Source: Pseudomonadota bacterium | GTDB taxonomy: Bacteria; Pseudomonadota; Alphaproteobacteria; Rhizobiales; Xanthobacteraceae | DNA length: 9,131 bases | Direction of reading: 5' to 3' | Assembly: GCA_023432845.1 (NCBI GenBank) | Contig: JAEZEY010000112.1 | Coordinates: 1-9,131, forward strand | Shown here: positions 5,864 to 9,131 of the stretch, piece by piece | How the letters are laid out: every line of letters starts with the position of its first letter | Position numbering within the stretch: position 1 is the stretch's first letter | Program-made: the position numbers and the translations under genes | Notes under the pieces: generated by a model | Told to the model about the DNA's origin: nothing | The model's database searches: none | Seen by the model: the letters and a program-made list of their open reading frames with translations, nothing else

Positions 5864-6565
5864 TTAAGGCGCGGCGCGCATGCGCAGCTTGTTGCCGCGC
5901 ACTTCCCAGCTGTCGAGCCGATTGAGGAAGCTCATGCCGAGCAGCGACTGCTTGAGCTGGCCCTGCTGCGCCACCAGCGCCGGCACCGAGCGCTCGATCA
6001 GGCCGCCGACCACGATGCGCTCCAGCGTCACGGGCGCGGCGCGCGTGCGGCCGTTCGCGGTGTCGACATTGACGGTGTAGCTCAGCACCTCGATCGGCAG
6101 GCCCGAAGCCTTGGCGGCCTCCTGCGTCAGCACCACGGACGACGCGCCGGTATCGACCACCATCGGCACGCGCGCGCCGTTGACATGCGCCATCAGCGAA
6201 AAGTCGCCATCGCCGCCGCGCACGACTTCGGCATCCTGACCGTGGCGCGCGACATAACCTGGCACGAGTTCGGCGATGACGCGGTCGCCGACATCGCGCA
6301 GTTCGAAGCGATAGGTGTAACCGACCACGAGCAGCAGGCCGACCACGCTCCAGAACGCGATGGCTTCAAATGCCTTCGCGATGCGATCGCGGAACATGAC
6401 GACGACGAGCCCGCCGACGAAGACCAGCAGCACCAGCTTCACGCTCAGCGACGCCACGTCGCGGCGCAGCAGGCGGGCGATCGGGTCGCTGTCCTGCATC
6501 GCGATCAGCGCCGCCAGCGACAGCGCCACGCCGGCGACGAAGATCCAGGTGATGCGCCGGCTCAT
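5864..6565 (-). CDS. Membrane-anchored retropepsin-like aspartic protease (TIGR02281 type)
   Basis: The 233-residue protein has an N-terminal membrane region with three hydrophobic segments (about 5-23, 41-58 and 69-85), then a retropepsin-like (clan AA) domain from about 117 to 233. The active-site motif VVDTGASSVVL has its Asp at residue 138. The domain continues with the usual VDTANG, the flap-like region, and a closing LLGMSFLNRLDSWEV. Such domains act as dimers because each chain gives a single catalytic Asp. The segment order suggests that the protease domain faces the periplasm. An in-frame ATG at 6598 would overlap the DUF1289 gene. I prefer the ATG at 6565, which begins MSRRITWIF seven bases after that gene's stop. 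Confidence 0.88.
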   Translation of the reverse strand: MSRRITWIFVAGVALSLAALIAMQDSDPIARLLRRDVASLSVKLVLLVFVGGLVVVMFRDRIAKAFEAIAFWSVVGLLLVVGYTYRFELRDVGDRVIAELVPGYVARHGQDAEVVRGGDGDFSLMAHVNGARVPMVVDTGASSVVLTQEAAKASGLPIEVLSYTVNVDTANGRTRAAPVTLERIVVGGLIERSVPALVAQQGQLKQSLLGMSFLNRLDSWEVRGNKLRMRAAP

Positions 6566-6572
6566 GACCGGC

Positions 6573-6761
6573 CTATCCGGTGAATTCTTGCGAGCCATTG
6601 AATGCAGCGAGACGTTCGGGAAGTGCGTTCATCACGCGCCGGCGATCGTCCGGCGTCATGCCGGCCCAGCGTGCGATTTCGTCCACGGTGCGGCCGCAGC
6701 CGAGACACAGCCTTTGCTGCGCATCGAGCGTACAGATTTTCACGCAGGGACTTTCGATCAT
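6573..6761 (-). CDS. DUF1289 small cysteine-rich protein
   Basis: This 62-residue protein matches the DUF1289 pattern: SPCVKICTLDAQQRLCLGCG (4-23), then RTVDEIARWAGMTPDDRRRVM (residues 24 on) and a short tail. The four cysteines (C6, C10, C19, C22) suggest binding of a metal ion or Fe-S centre; the function is not established. The frame is open further upstream to an ATG at 6866, but the added 35 residues are Arg/Ala-rich and unlike the family, whose homology begins near the MIESPC start chosen here. It stops seven bases before the aspartic protease start, so the two are probably co-transcribed. Confidence 0.85.
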   Translation of the reverse strand: MIESPCVKICTLDAQQRLCLGCGRTVDEIARWAGMTPDDRRRVMNALPERLAAFNGSQEFTG

Positions 6762-6800
6762 CGCGGGCTCTGATTTCGGGCGGCATCGCGCCGCTCCGGA

Positions 6801-6828
6801 AACATAGAGAGCGTTCGCCGGAACGCAA
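6801..6828 (-). promoter_or_regulatory. Candidate promoter for the DUF1289-protease pair
   Basis: On the minus strand TTGCGT (6823-6828) and TATGTT (6801-6806) are 16 bases apart, 40 bases before the DUF1289 start. The spacer region contains the perfect inverted repeat GCGTTC-GCCG-GAACGC (6811-6826). This could be an operator or a chance feature of GC-rich DNA. Confidence 0.3.
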
Positions 6829-6869
6829 TCGCCGATTTGCCGCGCCGGATTCTGCAACGCCGGCAACGC

Positions 6870-8465
6870 TCATGTCCCGGCGCGGAACAATGGCCGCTGG
6901 CGCAGGCGGCGGCGTTCCTCATCGTTGAGGATGCGCTCGCCCGGCGCCGGCGCTTGCGGCACGATCGGCGGCGCGGGCTCCACCATCGGCGCCATCGCCG
7001 CGACCACGCGCTCCGGCGGGAATGTGACGATGACTTCGGTGCCGATGCGCAGCTTGGAGCGCAGCGTGAAGGTGCCGCCATGCAGATCGACCAGGCTCTT
7101 GGCGATCGGCAGGCCGAGACCGGCGCCCTGTTCGGCCGATCTGATCGAGTTCGAGCCCTGGCCGAACGACGCCAGGACCACCGGAATTTCCTCTTCCGGA
7201 ATGCCGGCGCCGGTGTCGGTCACGCTCATGTACTGACCGCCCGACGCGGTCCAGCCGACCTTCAGCCAGATGTCGCCGCCTTGCGGCGTGAACTTGATGG
7301 CGTTGGACAGCAGATTGAGACAGATCTGGCGGATGGCGCGCTCGTCCGCCCACAGCCGCGGCATGCCCTGCTCGTAAACCTCGTGCAGATTGATGCCGCG
7401 ATTGGTGGCGCGCAGCTTCAAGAGATGATGGCAGTCCTCGACGATGCCGACCAGCGACACGCTCTCTTCGTTGAGTTCATAACGGCCGGCCTCGATGCGC
7501 GACAGATCGAGGATCTCGTTGATGAGGCCGAGCAGATGCACGCCCGAGGCATGGATGTCGGAGGAATATTCCTTATAGGCGGGGACCGAATGCTCGCCGA
7601 ACACTTCCGTCTTCATCACTTCGGAGAAGCCGAGAATGGCGTTGAGCGGCGTGCGCAGTTCGTGACTCATCTGCGCCAGGAAGCGCGACTTCGACACGTT
7701 GGCGGCTTCGGCGCGCTGGCGCGCTTCGTCCGAGATCATCTTGGCCTGCTCGAGTTCGCCGATCAGCGCGTCCTTCTCGGCGCGTGCCTCCAGCGTGGCG
7801 AGCGTCGTCGAATAGAGCCGGTAGGCGAGAACGGCGAAATAGGCCTGCGCGCTCACCGCCATGATGGCGAGAATGGAGTCGCGCATGCTGCCGAGCAGCG
7901 CGAAATTGAGCGCGACCGCCGCCGTTACCGGGAAGGTCGCGGCAAATGCCGCAATCGGCAGGCTCGAGGCGAGCATGCTCGACACCGCGACCACGAGCAG
8001 CATCACGAACAGCATGAACGTGCCCGAGGACTCGTCGGCGCCGAGCGGATTGATCAGCACGAACATCCAGGCCAGACCGTAGAACAGGTCGAGCATGACG
8101 AAGCGGAAGCGCCAGGCCCGCGTATCCACCGTCGAGACCGGCAGAGCGAGCAACTGCCGGCATTTGGTGATGATCACCGCGTGGATGACCAGGACCGAGG
8201 CGGTCCAGGCGCCGGCCGCGACGGCGCCGGTCCACAGGCTGGACAGGAAGCCGATGGTGCCGACCAGTAGCAGGATGACCAGCGAGGCGGAGAGGCGGTT
8301 CTGGGCGTATTGGCGCAGCAGCTCGACGTCGAAAACCGGCCGCGTGCCCGACGTCGAGGTCAGGCGGTCGCGGGCGTCGCGCACATACTGCGCGGCCAGC
8401 CGGCGCTTTACCGGCGAGCTTTGCGGCGGCAGCGCGGTAAGGTCGGGTTGCTCGCCAGGAACCAT
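6870..8465 (-). CDS. Membrane sensor histidine kinase, PleC/PdhS-like
   Basis: This 531-residue protein has a hydrophilic N-terminus (1-57), about six membrane segments (about 59-100, 120-140, 148-190, 195-217), a coiled-coil linker (220-258), a HisKA domain with SHELRTPLNAILGFSEVM (267-284, phosphoacceptor H268) and an HATPase_c domain. The latter shows NLLSNAIKFTP (384-394), DTGAGIP (417-423), FGQG (434-437) and GAGLGLPIAK (447-456). A Pro-rich tail follows (about 490-531). The dimerisation helices, with E-V-F-G, DIHASGVHLLGLINEILDLS (303-322) and IEAG, match the PleC/DivJ/PdhS group that signals to DivK in the CtrA cell-cycle circuit. The integral membrane sensor differs from PleC's large periplasmic domain, so I assign the group but not an orthologue. 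There is no cognate response regulator nearby and no clear Shine-Dalgarno. The gene shares a TTAA-rich upstream region with the divergent GST gene. Confidence 0.9.
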   Translation of the reverse strand: MVPGEQPDLTALPPQSSPVKRRLAAQYVRDARDRLTSTSGTRPVFDVELLRQYAQNRLSASLVILLLVGTIGFLSSLWTGAVAAGAWTASVLVIHAVIITKCRQLLALPVSTVDTRAWRFRFVMLDLFYGLAWMFVLINPLGADESSGTFMLFVMLLVVAVSSMLASSLPIAAFAATFPVTAAVALNFALLGSMRDSILAIMAVSAQAYFAVLAYRLYSTTLATLEARAEKDALIGELEQAKMISDEARQRAEAANVSKSRFLAQMSHELRTPLNAILGFSEVMKTEVFGEHSVPAYKEYSSDIHASGVHLLGLINEILDLSRIEAGRYELNEESVSLVGIVEDCHHLLKLRATNRGINLHEVYEQGMPRLWADERAIRQICLNLLSNAIKFTPQGGDIWLKVGWTASGGQYMSVTDTGAGIPEEEIPVVLASFGQGSNSIRSAEQGAGLGLPIAKSLVDLHGGTFTLRSKLRIGTEVIVTFPPERVVAAMAPMVEPAPPIVPQAPAPGERILNDEERRRLRQRPLFRAGT

Positions 8466-8511
8466 GGCACCAAAATCACGGACTAAATGACGCTACCGAA
8501 ATGGAAAATTG

Positions 8512-8589
8512 TTAAGCGGCACCGTCGCGCAAAATCCTTAAGACTGGCCTTAAAAGGCGAAAGTCTCTCCGGGTTAATGTGCCTTAACC
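8512..8589. promoter_or_regulatory. TTAA cluster in the divergent kinase/GST intergenic region, possible CtrA sites
   Basis: TTAA occurs at 8512, 8538, 8550, 8574 and 8584, and CCTTAA three times (8536, 8548, 8582), in a chromosome of about 65% G+C. The best element is the perfect inverted repeat GGTTAA-N6-TTAACC (8572-8589). The CtrA consensus is TTAA-N7-TTAA, so the spacings here (N6, N8) are near but not exact. A PleC/PdhS-like kinase is a plausible target of the CtrA pathway. Confidence 0.35.
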
Positions 8590-8597
8590 TTTGACTT

Positions 8598-8626
8598 TTG
8601 ACAGCCGTTGCGGCCTGTGTTGGGCT
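8598..8626 (+). promoter_or_regulatory. Candidate promoter of the GST gene
   Basis: A perfect -35 TTGACA (8598-8603) lies nine bases after the GGTTAA/TTAACC repeat. The hexamer 17 bases on (TGGGCT) is a poor -10, so the match rests on the -35 and on position, about 54 bases before the ATG. Confidence 0.25.
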
Positions 8627-8679
8627 CTTCGCGCACCAGAAAACGCCGATACCAGCCAAATCCGCCGGAAACGCCATCC

Positions 8680-9131
8680 ATGAAGCTCTATGATGCCAAA
8701 GGCGCGCCCAATCCGCGCCGCACCCGCATATTTCTCGCCGAGAAGGGCATCGAACTGCCGATCGAGCAGGTCGACATCATGGCCAAGCAGCACAAGACGC
8801 CGGAATTCACGGCGCTCAATCCGCTGCAGCGCCTGCCGGCGCTGGTGCTCGACGACGGCACCGTGATCTGTGAATCGCTGGCGATCTGCCGGTATTTCGA
8901 GGCGTTGCGGCCGGAACCGCCATTGTTCGGGCAGGGGCCCAAGGAAATCGGCCTCGTCGAAATGTGGAGCCGCCGGGTCGAGAACAACCTGTTCGCGACG
9001 GTGGCCCAGGTCTTCCGCCACCTGCACCCGGCGATGAAGGAGCTGGAAGTGCCACAGGTGCCGGCCTGGGCCGAGGCCAACCGGCCGCGAGTCTTCGATT
9101 TCCTTGTCATCCTCGACCGCCAGCTTGCCGA
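8680..9131 (+). CDS. Glutathione S-transferase family protein, 3' end beyond the window
   Basis: The first 150 residues are present and the frame is open to the right edge. Residues 1-77 form the thioredoxin-like GST N-terminal domain: MKLYDAKGAPNPRRTRIFLA at the start, LNPLQRLPAL with the cis-proline at P53 that binds the glutathione backbone, and CESLAICRYFE (64-74) with the glutathione-contacting E65-S66 pair. The helical C-terminal domain begins about residue 88 and is cut. Full-length members are about 200-230 residues. The usual N-terminal catalytic Ser/Cys/Tyr position is occupied by the A9-P10-N11 region, so the mechanism is not assigned. The protein is cytoplasmic; its substrate is unknown. 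It is divergent to the histidine kinase across 214 bases. Confidence 0.9.
   Translation, partial: MKLYDAKGAPNPRRTRIFLAEKGIELPIEQVDIMAKQHKTPEFTALNPLQRLPALVLDDGTVICESLAICRYFEALRPEPPLFGQGPKEIGLVEMWSRRVENNLFATVAQVFRHLHPAMKELEVPQVPAWAEANRPRVFDFLVILDRQLA

Noticed and set aside
5849..5870. GCCTT/AAGGC inverted repeat between the convergent TSUP and protease genes, possible shared terminator
   Set aside because: Only five paired bases at the outside plus an inner TTTT/AAAA with a bulge, no T-tract on either side, and it contains both stop codons.
5207..6583. Open frame of 458 codons on the plus strand
   Set aside because: It crosses the out-of-frame TSUP gene and the antisense of the protease gene. 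It has no family motifs and is His/Arg/Ala-rich.
6837..8270. Open frame of 477 codons on the plus strand opposite the histidine kinase
   Set aside because: Its composition (His, Arg, Gln, Asp-rich) is the usual antisense product of GC-rich codon bias, and the minus-strand kinase has full domain motifs.
1..9131. CRISPR arrays, tRNA or rRNA genes, insertion sequences, integrase
   Set aside because: No spaced direct repeats, cloverleaf-like sequences, rRNA segments or transposase/integrase motifs were seen on either strand.

Overview
The window reads as chromosomal DNA of a GC-rich alphaproteobacterium, most likely Hyphomicrobiales (Bradyrhizobium/Xanthobacteraceae-like). The basis is the gene set (DusA, a TSUP permease, a TIGR02281-type membrane aspartic protease, a DUF1289 protein, a PleC/PdhS-like histidine kinase, a GST), the strongly GC-biased third positions, and an intergenic region rich in TTAA motifs. 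This placement comes from reading the proteins, not from a database search.

Layout. (A) About 1-3960 looks accessory. On the minus strand, reading leftward, are a twin-arginine (Tat) signal-bearing SagB/ThcOx-like nitroreductase with its own promoter and a good hairpin terminator, then a two-gene unit encoding a 2-oxoacid dehydrogenase-type E1 alpha subunit, also with a clear Tat signal, and an E1 beta subunit without one. Divergent to these, on the plus strand, is a small NTF2/SnoaL-like protein of about 52% GC. (B) From about 3997 the character changes sharply to about 65% GC and ordinary core genes: dusA and a TSUP permease on the plus strand, meeting tail to tail an aspartic protease, a DUF1289 protein and a histidine kinase on the minus strand. 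A divergent intergenic region rich in TTAA motifs then separates the kinase from a GST gene that runs off the right edge.

The most interesting part is region A. TPP-dependent E1 enzymes are normally cytoplasmic and work in E1-E2-E3 complexes. Here the alpha subunit has a textbook Tat signal peptide, the beta subunit has none, no E2 or E3 is visible, and the next gene encodes another Tat-dependent, probably flavin-containing oxidoreductase. My inference is a periplasmic TPP-dependent oxidative enzyme, exported folded with beta hitchhiking on alpha, possibly paired with the periplasmic flavoprotein and the NTF2-like protein. Its substrate is unknown.

The boundary between A and B falls at the 5' end of dusA, a known chromosomal attachment site for integrative elements. 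GC jumps from 33% (3961-4000) to 65% (4021-4060) there. Region A may therefore be the right-hand end of an island inserted in dusA; the integrase and the other attachment site would lie left of the window.
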